The notes: generated by a model not told the origin, from the sequence alone. Shown: positions 18,344 through 28,342, counted from the first letter of the stretch. The stretch is DNA of 64,000 nt from Sphingobium sp. CR2-8 (GCF_035818615.1 NZ_JAYKZY010000001.1:660501-724500); one strand, 5' to 3'. Program-made: numbers and translations.

Positions 18344-19363
18344 GTGGCGCCGATCGATGTTCATCTTGTCACGGGCTTCCTGGGAACAGGCAAGACGCGC
18401 CTGATGGCCGCGCTGCGCGCGCTGGACGGTGACGCAGCACGTCATTTCCTGGTCAGCGACTTTGCAACCTCGGCATTCGACAGAGATGTGCTGGGGCTTG
18501 CCTCCAGCGGTGCCTCGCCGAACGGTTGCATCTGCTGTCGAGGTTACGACCGTGCGTTGGAGGAGCTGGCCTATATCGGCGCACAGGCGCGGGATGGCGC
18601 ACACGTGCAGGAGGTCTTCGTAGAAACCTCTGGGCTATCGGATCTCGTCACCCTGATCGACCGACTGACCGAGGACCCGCGTTTCACCGCCGGCTTCCAG
18701 TTGCGCAGCGTGGTCTCCCTAATTGACGGCGCGGCCGATCCGCAGGCACATGCGGGCACGCTTGAATGGCGGCACCAGGTGGGTGTTGCGGACCTGTGTT
18801 TGATCACACATCTTGACACGCTGCCCCCCGAGCAGGCGCTGGAGAATGCAGCCAGCGTCAAGGAGATGCTCCGCGACTATATCGCGCCGGGCGTTCCGGT
18901 GATGCCTACGCCAACGATGGAAGTGTTGCTGGCGATAATGGGCGGCCTCCCAGTTGCAGACGGAAGATTTAGCCAAAGGCTGGCCGTCCGCGCTGGCAGT
19001 GAAGGGCGAAATGGCCATACCGGTCTGCAGGTCGTCGATATTCCTTTGCGCGATCCGCAGAACATCGAAGCAGTGATGGCGTTCGCTCGTGGTCTCCTGT
19101 GCCTCTATCCCCGGCTGATGCGCCTCAAGATGCGCGTGCGTCTGCAACACGAACCAGAAGGTTGGTTGTTGCTGCACATCGTGAATGGACGGCTGCAACC
19201 ACTGGAGTGGCTTGCGCGCTCCGGCACGGAACTCGTGGACGGGGTGTTGCAGCTGATTGACGCCGAGGCCGGACCGCAGGAACTGACCTCCGCAGTCGGC
19301 CTGTATCTATCAGCGAACGCGGCGGATGGAAGCGCGAGCTCCTCCAATCGTATGCAGGCATGA
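18344..19363 (+). CDS. CobW/COG0523-type GTPase, putative metal chaperone
   Basis: The 339-residue protein (GTG start) opens with the Walker A loop VTGFLGTGKTRL and carries the GCICC metal-binding motif of the CobW/ZNG1 family. A Walker-B-like VFVETSGLSD and a C-terminal CobW-like domain (RLKMRVRLQHEPEGWLLLHI) follow. Such GTPases deliver zinc, iron or cobalt to client enzymes. The next gene encodes a metal-dependent amidohydrolase and the one after it an iron(II) dioxygenase, so either could be the client. The THLD element seen in place of the common NKxD guanine motif is a variation worth noting. It ends ten bases before the deacylase gene. Confidence 0.85.
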   Translation: MAPIDVHLVTGFLGTGKTRLMAALRALDGDAARHFLVSDFATSAFDRDVLGLASSGASPNGCICCRGYDRALEELAYIGAQARDGAHVQEVFVETSGLSDLVTLIDRLTEDPRFTAGFQLRSVVSLIDGAADPQAHAGTLEWRHQVGVADLCLITHLDTLPPEQALENAASVKEMLRDYIAPGVPVMPTPTMEVLLAIMGGLPVADGRFSQRLAVRAGSEGRNGHTGLQVVDIPLRDPQNIEAVMAFARGLLCLYPRLMRLKMRVRLQHEPEGWLLLHIVNGRLQPLEWLARSGTELVDGVLQLIDAEAGPQELTSAVGLYLSANAADGSASSSNRMQA

Positions 19364-19373
19364 GAGAGAAGAA

Positions 19374-20978
19374 ATGCATTTTGACCTAGTCATCCGTGCC
19401 GGAACCGTCGTCACTGGAAACAGCGATCCCAGCAGACTGGGCGACATCGGCATCAGCGCCGGCAAGATTGCCACCATTGCAGATGCAGGAGCTCTCGACG
19501 GTAAGGATATGATCGACGCGCAGGGCCGCATCGTCACTCCGGGTTTCATCGATATCCATTCTCACGCCGATTACACGGTGCTGCTCGACGGTCGAGCGCA
19601 CAGTGCGGTGATGCAGGGTGTCACCAGCCTGGTTGTAGGCAATTGCGGACTGGGCATCGCTCCAGTGTCGCCCGTGTCGGCCGGGATCATCGCAGGCAAC
19701 GCGCCAGGATGGCGTCGCGATGGCGGGCTAGAGCTCACCTGGTCATCTTTCCAGGAATACATGACCAAGCTCGCCTCGAGTGGTGTTGGACCAAATGTGT
19801 TTCCTCTTATCGCGCACGGTGCGATGCGGATGGCGGTGGCAGGGTTCGAGGATCGTCCGCTTACAGCCGACGAGATTGCGCAAATGCAGGCGTTCCTGAA
19901 GGACGCCATGAAAATGGGCGCGGTGGGGTTCTCCACCGGGCTTGAATATGCACCGGGCATTTCCTCCTCGACCGACGAACTGATCGCGCTTGCAGAAGCC
20001 ATGCGGGGGTTCGACGGTATCTACGCGACGCATTGCCGCAATCGCAGCGATCGGATGGTCGAGGCGACTCGCGAGGCGATCGCCGTCGCCCGCAGTGGCC
20101 AGACTCGGCTCCAGCTCTCTCATTTCATTAAGCGACCCTATGCCGACCCAGCTGTCTCCGGCCACGTCTGGGCGGAGATCAAGCGGGCGCGCGGGGATGG
20201 GATGACAGTGCTCGCGGACGTGTTTCCCTTCGATTACGGTCCAACGCCGCTCTCTGTCCTCCTGCCTCCCTCCATGCTGAGCGAGGCTGGTGACAATGTC
20301 GGCAAGACACTGGCCGACCCGGACTTCCGCACCAAGGTTCTGTCAAGCCTGGATGGCATGTTCGGAGCGGCAGTGGAGAGCGGGCTTGCGGAATCGATGT
20401 TCGTCGCCTGCGATGGCGCTGATGGTCGCATGCATGGCAAGACGTTGCCGGAAATCGCAGAAGCGCAGGGTATGTCGGTAGCCGAGGCCGCGTACTGGCT
20501 GCTTGAACGGGCAGGCGACAATTTCCAGACGGTGATGATCGTCGAGCATTGGGTGCTATGGAAGGATCTCGTATCCGCCCTTTCGGACCCGTCCTTCCTC
20601 ATCATGGGCGATGGCGCCACCAGCGTGCTCGACGGCCCCGGGTCGCAGTTCGATATGTGCCCGTCGGACTGGGGATACGCTCCCCGCTTCCTGTCGCAGT
20701 TCGTGCGGGACATGGGTCTGTGCACGATCGAGCAGGCGGTCGCGCGCATGGCGTCAGGTCCGGCCCAACAGCTTGGCCTGCGCGATCGCGGCGTGATCGA
20801 GATCGGTATGCAGGCTGACCTTGTTGTGTTCGATCTTGCGAAAGTGGGCACGCGGGTATCGCCCCGCAGCCTGCGCGAGCTGCCCACCGGTATCGGCGAC
20901 GTATTGGTCAACGGGGTTCCGGTCGTGAGGAACGGTGAGGCCACCAACGCGCTGCCCGGAACCGTCGGCAGGCGGTGA
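19374..20978 (+). CDS. N-acyl-D-amino-acid deacylase (amidohydrolase superfamily)
   Basis: The 534-residue enzyme shows the D-aminoacylase pattern: an N-terminal beta sandwich, the metal-binding DIHSHADYTVLLDG, GVTSLVVGNCGLGIAP, then STGLEYAPG and the later metal-site segment THCRNRS. The C-terminal DLVVFDL closes the sandwich. It removes the acyl group from an N-acyl-D-amino acid (or an analogue), releasing the free D-amino acid. The start at 19374 has GAGAGAAGA before it, and the gene follows the CobW gene closely, which suggests metal supply. In this cluster a D-lysine- or D-aminoadipate-like product would feed the next steps; the specificity is inferred. Confidence 0.88.
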   Translation: MHFDLVIRAGTVVTGNSDPSRLGDIGISAGKIATIADAGALDGKDMIDAQGRIVTPGFIDIHSHADYTVLLDGRAHSAVMQGVTSLVVGNCGLGIAPVSPVSAGIIAGNAPGWRRDGGLELTWSSFQEYMTKLASSGVGPNVFPLIAHGAMRMAVAGFEDRPLTADEIAQMQAFLKDAMKMGAVGFSTGLEYAPGISSSTDELIALAEAMRGFDGIYATHCRNRSDRMVEATREAIAVARSGQTRLQLSHFIKRPYADPAVSGHVWAEIKRARGDGMTVLADVFPFDYGPTPLSVLLPPSMLSEAGDNVGKTLADPDFRTKVLSSLDGMFGAAVESGLAESMFVACDGADGRMHGKTLPEIAEAQGMSVAEAAYWLLERAGDNFQTVMIVEHWVLWKDLVSALSDPSFLIMGDGATSVLDGPGSQFDMCPSDWGYAPRFLSQFVRDMGLCTIEQAVARMASGPAQQLGLRDRGVIEIGMQADLVVFDLAKVGTRVSPRSLRELPTGIGDVLVNGVPVVRNGEATNALPGTVGRR

Positions 20979-21075
20979 CGGCCTTACAGTACCTCTGAAA
21001 AGTAGGAACCGCGCCCTGCGTCAGGACGCATCTTTGCTCGGGTACCTACGTGCATATTACAAAAGGAAATAATCC

Positions 21076-22365
21076 ATGGTTTCAGAATTCGTCGAGACGA
21101 GCAAAATACGCTCTGCGTTTTGCGCAGCGTTGTCGGAAATGTATCGTACCGAAGTTCCCCTTTACGCCGAGCTGATCGACATCGTTGATACGGTGAATGC
21201 CAGGACGTTGGCCGCATCAGGCGGGAGCCCGGCGGAGGCTCGCCTCGGGGTCGAGCGGCACGGCGCAATCCGCCTGGGCACCGATGACGAACTGGCGACG
21301 ATGGCCCGGGCCTTCGCGGTCATGGGGATGGAGCCGGTAGGCTACTACGATCTTGCCGCAGCTGGTGTGCCGGTCCACTCCACGGCCTTCCGGCCGATCC
21401 TGAGTTCGGAACTTGAGAGGAACCCCTTTCGCGTATTCACCTCGCTCCTGCGCACGGAACTGATCGAAGACGAGGCCCTGCGTGAACAGGTCGTCTCGAT
21501 CCTGGCGCGGCGCCAGATCTTTTCCAATGTCGCCGTGGAGTTGATCGCGCGTGCGGAAAGCGACGGCGGGCTCGGTGCCGGAGACGCCGCCCGGTTCGTG
21601 GCTGCACTGATGGAAACATTCCGCTGGCATCCGGATGCCACGGTGGACGCGCAGACCTACCAGGGCCTAGTGGAAGCCCATCGGCTGATCGCCGACATCG
21701 TGGCTTTCAAGGGGCCGCATATCAATCACCTGACGCCGCGCGTGCTCGACATTGATGCGGCACAGGCGGAGATGCGGGCCCGAGGCATCGACGCAAAGGA
21801 CGAGATTGAGGGGCCGCCGACACGTAGGGTTCCAATCCTGCTGCGTCAGACCAGCTTCAAGGCGCTCTCGGAACGAGTTCGGTTCACTGACCAAAAGGCC
21901 GGCGACGAAGGCCGCCACACCGCCCGGTTCGGGGAGATAGAACAGCGCGGGATTGCGCTCACGCCCAAGGGACGTAGCCTGTACGATAGGCTGCTGAACG
22001 AGGCACGACAAGATTCCGGGGCCGGCGAAGATCACGGGGCACGCCTTGCCCGGATATTCGCCGCGTTTCCCGACGACCTGGAAGCGCTGCGAGAGCAGAA
22101 GTTGGCCTATTTCCGGTATGCGGTCGATCCAGACGGATCCGTGGTGGCGCACCCCGTGACATACGAAGATTTCCTGCCCGTCAGCGCTGCAGGCATCTTC
22201 CAGTCGAACCTGTCCGGGGCGTCGCGGCAGAGCTATAGCATAGCCGAAAATCAGGCCGCCTTCGAGGCCGCCCTCGGCAAGGCCGTGCTCGATCCTTTCG
22301 CGCTTTACGCGGACATCGAAGCGCAGTCGCTGGCGGTGTTGGGCGATACCGGCCAGAGCCAATGA
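21076..22365 (+). CDS. hglS: 2-oxoadipate dioxygenase/decarboxylase, HglS-like (DUF1338)
   Basis: The 429-residue protein matches the DUF1338/HglS family of iron(II) enzymes that turn 2-oxoadipate plus oxygen into D-2-hydroxyglutarate and CO2. The first metal and substrate motif is VERHGAIRLG, with His62 and Arg66 in the expected four-residue spacing. The second His lies in KGPHINHLTP and the metal Glu in the segment RFGEIEQRG. In pseudomonads this is the ring-like shortcut of D-lysine breakdown. Its stop overlaps the start of the dehydrogenase gene (ATGA), which fits direct handover of D-2-hydroxyglutarate. Confidence 0.88.
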   Translation: MVSEFVETSKIRSAFCAALSEMYRTEVPLYAELIDIVDTVNARTLAASGGSPAEARLGVERHGAIRLGTDDELATMARAFAVMGMEPVGYYDLAAAGVPVHSTAFRPILSSELERNPFRVFTSLLRTELIEDEALREQVVSILARRQIFSNVAVELIARAESDGGLGAGDAARFVAALMETFRWHPDATVDAQTYQGLVEAHRLIADIVAFKGPHINHLTPRVLDIDAAQAEMRARGIDAKDEIEGPPTRRVPILLRQTSFKALSERVRFTDQKAGDEGRHTARFGEIEQRGIALTPKGRSLYDRLLNEARQDSGAGEDHGARLARIFAAFPDDLEALREQKLAYFRYAVDPDGSVVAHPVTYEDFLPVSAAGIFQSNLSGASRQSYSIAENQAAFEAALGKAVLDPFALYADIEAQSLAVLGDTGQSQ

Positions 22366-25302
22366 TCCTTGCTTCCGTCCCTGACGAGAGCCGCACGCCT
22401 ATCCTGCGCGCGGCACTTGAGACTTCAGGATTTGCAGGAGATCTGGAAACCGGTCTTGGGGCACGCGAGGTCGCCTCTACCGATAATTCGATCTACCAGC
22501 AGCGGCCCGCTGCGATCGCCTATCCTCGAGAAGGCGCGGACCTCAACCGCCTCATGCAGGCCGCCGCCGCCGCGCAACTGCCTGTTGTCGCCCGTGGCGG
22601 CAACACGGGCACGAACGGGCAGTCGCTGGGCACCGGTCTGATCGTCGACTTCGCCCGGCATATGACGGCGATCACCGGTGTTTCGCCAAATCGCCTGCGC
22701 GTCGAGGTCGAACCGGGCGTGGTGCTGGGACAACTGAATGCGGCTCTACACCCCGCCGGCCTGTTCTTTCCTCCGATGGTTTCGACGGCAAGCCGTGCCA
22801 CGCTGGGCGGCATGGTCGCGACCGATGCCTCGGGCAAAGGGTCGCGCCATTACGGCAAGACCTCGGATTACATCGAGGCCATCGACATTGTCCTCGCCGA
22901 TGGCAGTGACTGGCGTGTCGAGCCGATGACCCGGGCACAGGCCGAGCAGATCGCTTCCGGTGACGGTCTGATCGCCAGGATCCACCGCGAGGCACTGCGC
23001 ATCGTCGATACACACGCGGACGAAATTGCCCGCGTATTTCCAAAGATGAATCGCGGTTTGACGGGCTACAATCTGCAGCGGCTCTATGATGCCGATGCCG
23101 ACCGGTTCTTTCTGGCCTACCTGTTGGCGGGGTCAGAAGGTACGCTGGCTCTGACGAAAAGTATTACCCTTCGGGTCGCACCTCGCCCAACCCTGCGTCG
23201 ACTGGCTGTGGTCCGATACGACAGCTTCGCCAGCGGCCTAGCGCACGTCGGTGAAATTCTGAAGGCCGATCCACTTGCCGTCGAGATTCTGGACGACAAG
23301 GTCCTGGCGGCAGCGCGCGACGATGTGGTGTGGACCCATATCGGGGCGCTTCTCGGCGGTGAAGATGGCGCCGCGAGCGTGACTGCGGCATCCATGAACT
23401 TCGTCGAATTCTCGGGATGCGACGAGGAAACCCTCGACCGTTCGCTCGACTGTCTCGCCGGCATACTGCGCGACGGCTGGCAGGGGATGATCGACTGGGC
23501 GGTGGTGCGCGAAGACAGGCAGATCAGTCAGCTCTGGAAGCTGCGGGAAAAGGCGGTCGGGCTGCTCGGCCACGCCGGTGGGGGGCGGCAGGGGATGCCG
23601 TTCGTCGAGGATACCGCCGTCCCCCGAGGAACTGGTCGACTACGTCGCACGGTTCCGCGAACTGCTCGATAGCCACGGGCTCGTTTACGGCATGTTCGGT
23701 CATGCGGACGTGGGTTGTCTGCACGTCCGGCCGTTCCTGGACATGAAGGATCCGGCGCAGGCCGCGCTCATCCGGCCCGTTTCGGACGCGGTCGCGCAGC
23801 TGACCCGATCGCATGGCGGACTGCTCTGGGGAGAACATGGGCGCGGCTATCGCGGTGAATATTCGCCCTTCTTCTTCGGCCCTGTCCTGTATGCCGAGAT
23901 CGAGGCGATCAAGCGGGCCTTCGACCCGCACAATCTACTCAATCCCGGAAAACTGGCTACCCCGAGCGACGATCACAAACTCGACCGCATCGACAAGGTT
24001 GCGCTGCGGGGGGAGCATGACCGGCGTATCGCGCCAGCGCTCGCAGGCGAACTGGATCGGGCCATGGCCTGCAACGGCAACGGCCTGTGCTTCTCATGGG
24101 ACGCGAACGATGCGATGTGCCCGTCCTACAAGGCGACCAAAGATCGTGCCCAGTCGCCCAAAGGGCGGGCAGCGCTCTTGCGCGCCTGGGGCCGCCTGGC
24201 CGAAAGCGACGACGGGGGAGAATTCGCCCAAATCGAGGAGGACCTTGCCGCGTCGCTTTCGACGTGCCTGTCTTGCAAGGCCTGCACCAGCCAATGTCCG
24301 GTTCGTGTCGATGTCCCCACAATGGGATCTCGATTTTGGACGCGCTACTACAAGCGCCATCGCCGACCGTTCAGCCACCATGCGATGCGTCTAATGGAAG
24401 TCGCATTGCGCGCGGGCCGTGCCATGCCGTCGATCGCGAACCGAGTTGGCGGCTCACTCACGCTGCGCCAGATAGTGGCAAGGTTTCTGCAACTCGAAGA
24501 CTTGCCGACTTTCAGCCCGGCGGATCAGCGGTTGAGGCTTCCATTGGCGGACGCCGGGGAACTGTCGAAACTGGATGCATCCGCGCGCGCCAAGACCCTC
24601 GTCCTTGTCGAAGATGGGTTCACCGCCAGCTTCGACGCCGCCGTGCCGTTTGCCGCGGCTGCGGTTCTGACGCGGCTCGGCTACAAAGTCTATCGCGTGC
24701 CGGCCAGAAGCAACGGCAAGATGCTGCATCTTCTTGGACTGAACAACGCCTTCGTCAAACTGGCAAGCGCGCGCGCGTCGGAAATGGCGGCACTGGCCCA
24801 AACCGGCGTGCGACTGGTGGGGCTGGATGCTGCGACGGCGCTCATGTTCGAGCAGGAATATCGTGCAGTCGCCGCGCAGTCTCCCCGGCTCATGCTGCTC
24901 GACGAGATTCTGGCCCAGGACATCGAAGCGGGTCATCTGGGAGCGGCACGTGAACGGTCCTCGGCAGATCCGCTGCGCGTCCTCGGCCACTGTACGGAAC
25001 AAGCCTTGCGTCCCGATGCGCTGCGCCAGTGGGAAGCGATCTTCGCCCATTTCGGCATTCCGGCGGCAGTCGAGCAGACCGGATGCTGCGGCATGGCAGG
25101 CATGTTCGGCCATCGGACCAACAATCGCGCCATGTCGCACCGCCTTTTCGACATGAGTTGGCGGCAGGTGGTGGAACGCTCGCCTGAACAGACCGTCGCT
25201 ACCGGGTTTTCCTGCCGATGCCAGATACACCGCATGATGCATACCCGCGCACCGCATCCAGCGGAGGCGCTCCTAGCGCATCTTTCAACCATTACCGCTT
25301 GA
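22362..25302 (+). CDS. YdiJ-like FAD/Fe-S D-2-hydroxyglutarate dehydrogenase, split by a frameshift
   Basis: The first part (to about 23620) is an FAD-linked oxidase domain with VARGGNTGTNGQSLG and TLGGMVATDASGKGSRHYGK. The second (to 25302) carries the rest of that domain (YGMFGHADVGCLHVRP), a ferredoxin-like Fe-S domain (LSTCLSCKACTSQCPVRVD) and a CCG-type domain ending EQTGCCGMAGMFGH. The two frames meet at five C (23621-23625); a one-base change would join them into about 979 residues, close to E. coli YdiJ. The enzyme oxidises D-2-hydroxyglutarate to 2-oxoglutarate, the next step after HglS. The flanking sequence is well preserved, so a sequencing error or a very recent mutation is likely. 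Confidence 0.85.
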
Positions 25303-25316
25303 GGAGTCTCATTGAC

Positions 25317-26546
25317 GTGTCAACGTCCGTCTTCCAGTCAGCTACGCGTCTAGCTGACATCGGTGTCTCCGAAATCCTCGTGCGCTCTGCCAATGCAACG
25401 GCGCTGAAGAAGGTCGGGCGCAACGTAATCATCTTCGGGGCGGGAGAGCCGGATTTCGACACGCCCGATCATATCAAGGCCGCTGCCGAGAAGGCCATGG
25501 CCGACGGGCAGACCAAATACACCGCACTCGACGGATCGCCCGCGATGAAGGAGGCGGTGCGCGGCAAGTTCCTGCGGGATAACGGCCTGTCATTCTCGCA
25601 GGACCAGGTGACGGTCGGTGCAGGCGCGAAACAGATACTCTACAACGCCTTCATGGCGAGCCTGGAACCTGGCGACGAGGTCCTGATCCCGGCGCCGTTC
25701 TGGACGAGCTACATCGATATTGTCCGGATCTGCGGAGGCGTCCCCAAGATGGTTCCGTGCTCGCAAGCCGACGGCTTTCGGTTGAAGCCGGAAGCACTGG
25801 AGAACGCGATCACTGCGCGGACGCGCTGGCTGCTGATGAATTCTCCCTCAAACCCGGCAGGCGCGGTACACGGGGTGGATGACTACATGGCGCTGGGCGA
25901 GGTGCTGGATCGCCATCCCCATGTCTGGATACTCAGTGACGACATCTACGAACATATCCTGTTCGATGGGGCCACCTTCACCACTTTCGCGGGCGCCGTC
26001 CCGCGCCTGGCGGACCGCACGTTGACGGTGAACGGTGTCTCTAAGGCGTTTGCAATGACGGGATGGCGGATCGGCTACGGCGCAGGCCCCGCTGCGCTGA
26101 TCGGCGCCATGGCGATCGTGCAGAGCCAATCCACATCCTGCCCGTCATCGGTTAGTCAGGCCGCTGCCGTTGCCGCCCTAGAAGGGTCGCTGAATTGCGT
26201 GGTTGCGATGAAGCGCTCCTTTCAGACGCGGCGCGACATCGTGGTCACGCAGATCAACGCCATCGAGGGTCTGTCCTGCTCGGCCCCGGGGGGCGCGTTC
26301 TATGCTTACATCTCATGCGCGGGGCTAATGGGGGCGTCCACCACAGATGGGCGGATCATTCACGATGATCGCGCCTTTGCAGACCATCTCCTGACGCACG
26401 ACGTTGCCGTCATACCTGGTGCGTGTTTCGGTCTCTCACCATTCTTCCGGCTTTCCTACGCCTGTGGCGATGCCGAGCTGCGAAAGGGACTGGATCGCAT
26501 TGCCGCAGCCTGCGCTGCGCTGAGGAAGTCGCCGCAACTGAACTAG
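25317..26546 (+). CDS. Class I aminotransferase (aspartate aminotransferase-like)
   Basis: About 409 residues from the GTG at 25317. It shows fold-type I features: IFGAGEPDFDTPDHIKAAAE, QTKYTALDGSP, NSPSNPAGAV, SDDIYEHILFDG, and the PLP Lys in NGVSKAFAMTGWRIGYG. Such enzymes take an amino acid and 2-oxoglutarate; here it could make 2-oxoadipate from aminoadipate for HglS. The frame is open further upstream, but that part overlaps the dehydrogenase gene, and a GAGGAG lies before the chosen start. It is the last enzyme of the rightward operon. Confidence 0.85.
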   Translation: MSTSVFQSATRLADIGVSEILVRSANATALKKVGRNVIIFGAGEPDFDTPDHIKAAAEKAMADGQTKYTALDGSPAMKEAVRGKFLRDNGLSFSQDQVTVGAGAKQILYNAFMASLEPGDEVLIPAPFWTSYIDIVRICGGVPKMVPCSQADGFRLKPEALENAITARTRWLLMNSPSNPAGAVHGVDDYMALGEVLDRHPHVWILSDDIYEHILFDGATFTTFAGAVPRLADRTLTVNGVSKAFAMTGWRIGYGAGPAALIGAMAIVQSQSTSCPSSVSQAAAVAALEGSLNCVVAMKRSFQTRRDIVVTQINAIEGLSCSAPGGAFYAYISCAGLMGASTTDGRIIHDDRAFADHLLTHDVAVIPGACFGLSPFFRLSYACGDAELRKGLDRIAAACAALRKSPQLN

Positions 26547-26776
26547 GCGATGCGCCTGATCACTTCCCCAATCCCGGAATTTTCGTGAAGGATATCATCC
26601 AGATATACGGCCAGCTCATCCGGTCCCACGAAGTGAGGTATGACGAAGTCATGCAACACCACATGCCGCTCGCCGATTTGCTTTTCGATCTTCCAATGGC
26701 CGTCGATCATGCTGATTTCCAGCTGGTACCGACCGTAGATGTCGAAGCGCAGGGGACTGGCGGGAATTTCGCTCAT
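26543..26776 (-). CDS. Small DUF7661-like protein
   Basis: A 77-residue protein starts MSEIPASPLRFDIYGRYQLE. It ends with HFVGPDELAVYLDDILHENS and a short tail. The pattern of a short beta-rich head followed by a conserved VIPxFVxxDELxxYLxDxxHE segment matches small proteins I recall as DUF7661, of unknown function. It is convergent with the aminotransferase (they share the stop region) and divergent from the MocR gene, and its start lies 12 bases from the operator repeats, so it is probably under MocR control. It may be a small partner or sensor in the pathway. Confidence 0.6.
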   Translation of the reverse strand: MSEIPASPLRFDIYGRYQLEISMIDGHWKIEKQIGERHVVLHDFVIPHFVGPDELAVYLDDILHENSGIGEVIRRIA

Positions 26777-26788
26777 TTCACAACAAGC

Positions 26789-26820
26789 AATACATAACAA
26801 TACATTGTGCTGCAATACGT
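26789..26820. promoter_or_regulatory. Direct-repeat operator at the MocR promoter
   Basis: AATACAT lies at 26789-26795 and 26799-26805, one helical turn apart, with AATACGT at 26814-26820. These are the same half-sites as near 15.8-16.0 kb. They sit between the divergent DUF7661-like and MocR genes, as expected for autoregulation. Confidence 0.65.
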
Positions 26821-26839
26821 GACGGACTATGGGCAGGGC

Positions 26840-28342
26840 ATGGACAACATGCAAAACAAGCCGTTTCCGTGGCTCAATGTCAATCGCAGTGGCGATACGC
26901 CGATATTTCAGCAGATCGTGGACAGCATCGATTCCGCTGTTCAGCAAGGAACATTGGGCAATGGGGAACGGCTTGCGCCTGTCCGAGCCATGGCCGACCA
27001 TCTCGGGATCAACGCGCTGACCGTGTCGCGCGCGTACAAGGAACTGGGCGCGCGGGGCCTTCTTGTCGGCCGCGGACCGCTGGGCACCTTCGTGACGACC
27101 GATCAAGCGGCGTCGCACCCATTACCTGAACCGGCTAAGCTGGCGGGCAACTGGCGGTCGCGCTATCCCGAAGATACATTCCGGCAGATGCTGGATGCCT
27201 CAGCGCTGCCCGGCGCCATTTCACTGACCCAGGCCTACCCCACCGCTTCCGCCGTTGACCTCAGACCCTTCGAAAGGGCGATGAGCGAGACCTTCGCCGA
27301 AGGTTCCGGATCTCTATACTGTTATCATCAGCCCGATGGCGCATCGGCTCTCAAGGATGCGGTGCGGAATGTTCTATTGCCTGCGCAGAGCGGCATCGAT
27401 GGCCCCCTTCTAGTAACGAACGGCGGACAGCAGGCGATTGCTCTGGTGATGCGGGCCCTTTTGCGCGCGGGCGACACCATAGTCATGGAACGGCCAAGCT
27501 ATTTTGGGGCGCTGGATGTGGCCCGGTCGATTGGCGCACGCATTATCGGGGTCGATCTGGAACCCGATGGGCTCAACCTCGATCAGTTGAGCGACGCGCT
27601 CGAGCGTCACGATGTGAAGCTACTCTTCCTCATGCCCAACTTCCACAACCCGACCGGCGTGACGACTTCGCTCGACAAGAGAAAGAAGATCCTCGAACTA
27701 ATCCGCATACATGGTGTGCCGGTGCTTGAGGACGACCATGCCCCAGAGATGCGCTTCCGCGGTGAACCGCTGCCCAGTTTGCGCGCACTCGCACGGCCGG
27801 AAGACCCGATATTCTACGGGCGCGGCTTTGGAAAATCGTATGTCCCGGGCATTCGGTTGGGCATGGTGATGCCGCCCCCGTCCTATTTCCAGGACATCGC
27901 CAGCCAGAAATCGATGACCGACCTTCACACATCCTGGCCGCTTCAGGAAGCCTTCGCCAGGTACCTTGGCACTCCAGCGGCGAGGGACAATGTGGAAAGG
28001 CAGTGCGTCGCCTATGCGCGCGTGCAGGATTTCGTGATCGATAAATTGAAGGCGACCCTGCCCCCGGAGTTCAGATTTATCGTCCCTGATGGTGGGTTCA
28101 ACATGTGGATCGAGACGCCGCCCCATATCGATTCCGTCGACTTGTGCTGGGCTGCAGCCCAGCGGGGAGTGGCGCTTCTGGTTGGCGCTCCGTTGTTCCC
28201 GGATATTGAGAACTATCAAAGCTTCCGCCTCAGTTACGGAATCGCCGATTTCGATAAAATCGAATCAGGCATCGATCGCATCGGCGCGGCCATCCGCGAC
28301 GTCGGTGCCAAACGGTCTCGCAGGTCGGCACCCGTCGTCTGA
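26840..28342 (+). CDS. MocR-family (GntR-type HTH plus aminotransferase-like) transcription regulator
   Basis: The 500-residue protein starts with a GntR-type winged helix (PIFQQIVDSID, then RLAPVRAMADHLGINALTVS) and continues with a class I aminotransferase-like domain. Its PLP Lys is in GRGFGKSYVPGIRLG. MocR regulators sense an amino compound through PLP and bind direct repeats, which fits the AATACAT repeats upstream and near 15.8-16.0 kb. It therefore is the likely switch of the whole island. Starts at 26840 and 26849 are both possible; the longer frame from 26807 begins inside the operator. Confidence 0.88.
   Translation: MDNMQNKPFPWLNVNRSGDTPIFQQIVDSIDSAVQQGTLGNGERLAPVRAMADHLGINALTVSRAYKELGARGLLVGRGPLGTFVTTDQAASHPLPEPAKLAGNWRSRYPEDTFRQMLDASALPGAISLTQAYPTASAVDLRPFERAMSETFAEGSGSLYCYHQPDGASALKDAVRNVLLPAQSGIDGPLLVTNGGQQAIALVMRALLRAGDTIVMERPSYFGALDVARSIGARIIGVDLEPDGLNLDQLSDALERHDVKLLFLMPNFHNPTGVTTSLDKRKKILELIRIHGVPVLEDDHAPEMRFRGEPLPSLRALARPEDPIFYGRGFGKSYVPGIRLGMVMPPPSYFQDIASQKSMTDLHTSWPLQEAFARYLGTPAARDNVERQCVAYARVQDFVIDKLKATLPPEFRFIVPDGGFNMWIETPPHIDSVDLCWAAAQRGVALLVGAPLFPDIENYQSFRLSYGIADFDKIESGIDRIGAAIRDVGAKRSRRSAPVV

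Noticed and set aside
26780..27118. Long minus-strand frame extending the DUF7661-like gene.
   Set aside because: It overlaps the MocR coding start and the operator; the 77-residue version from 26776 matches the small family.
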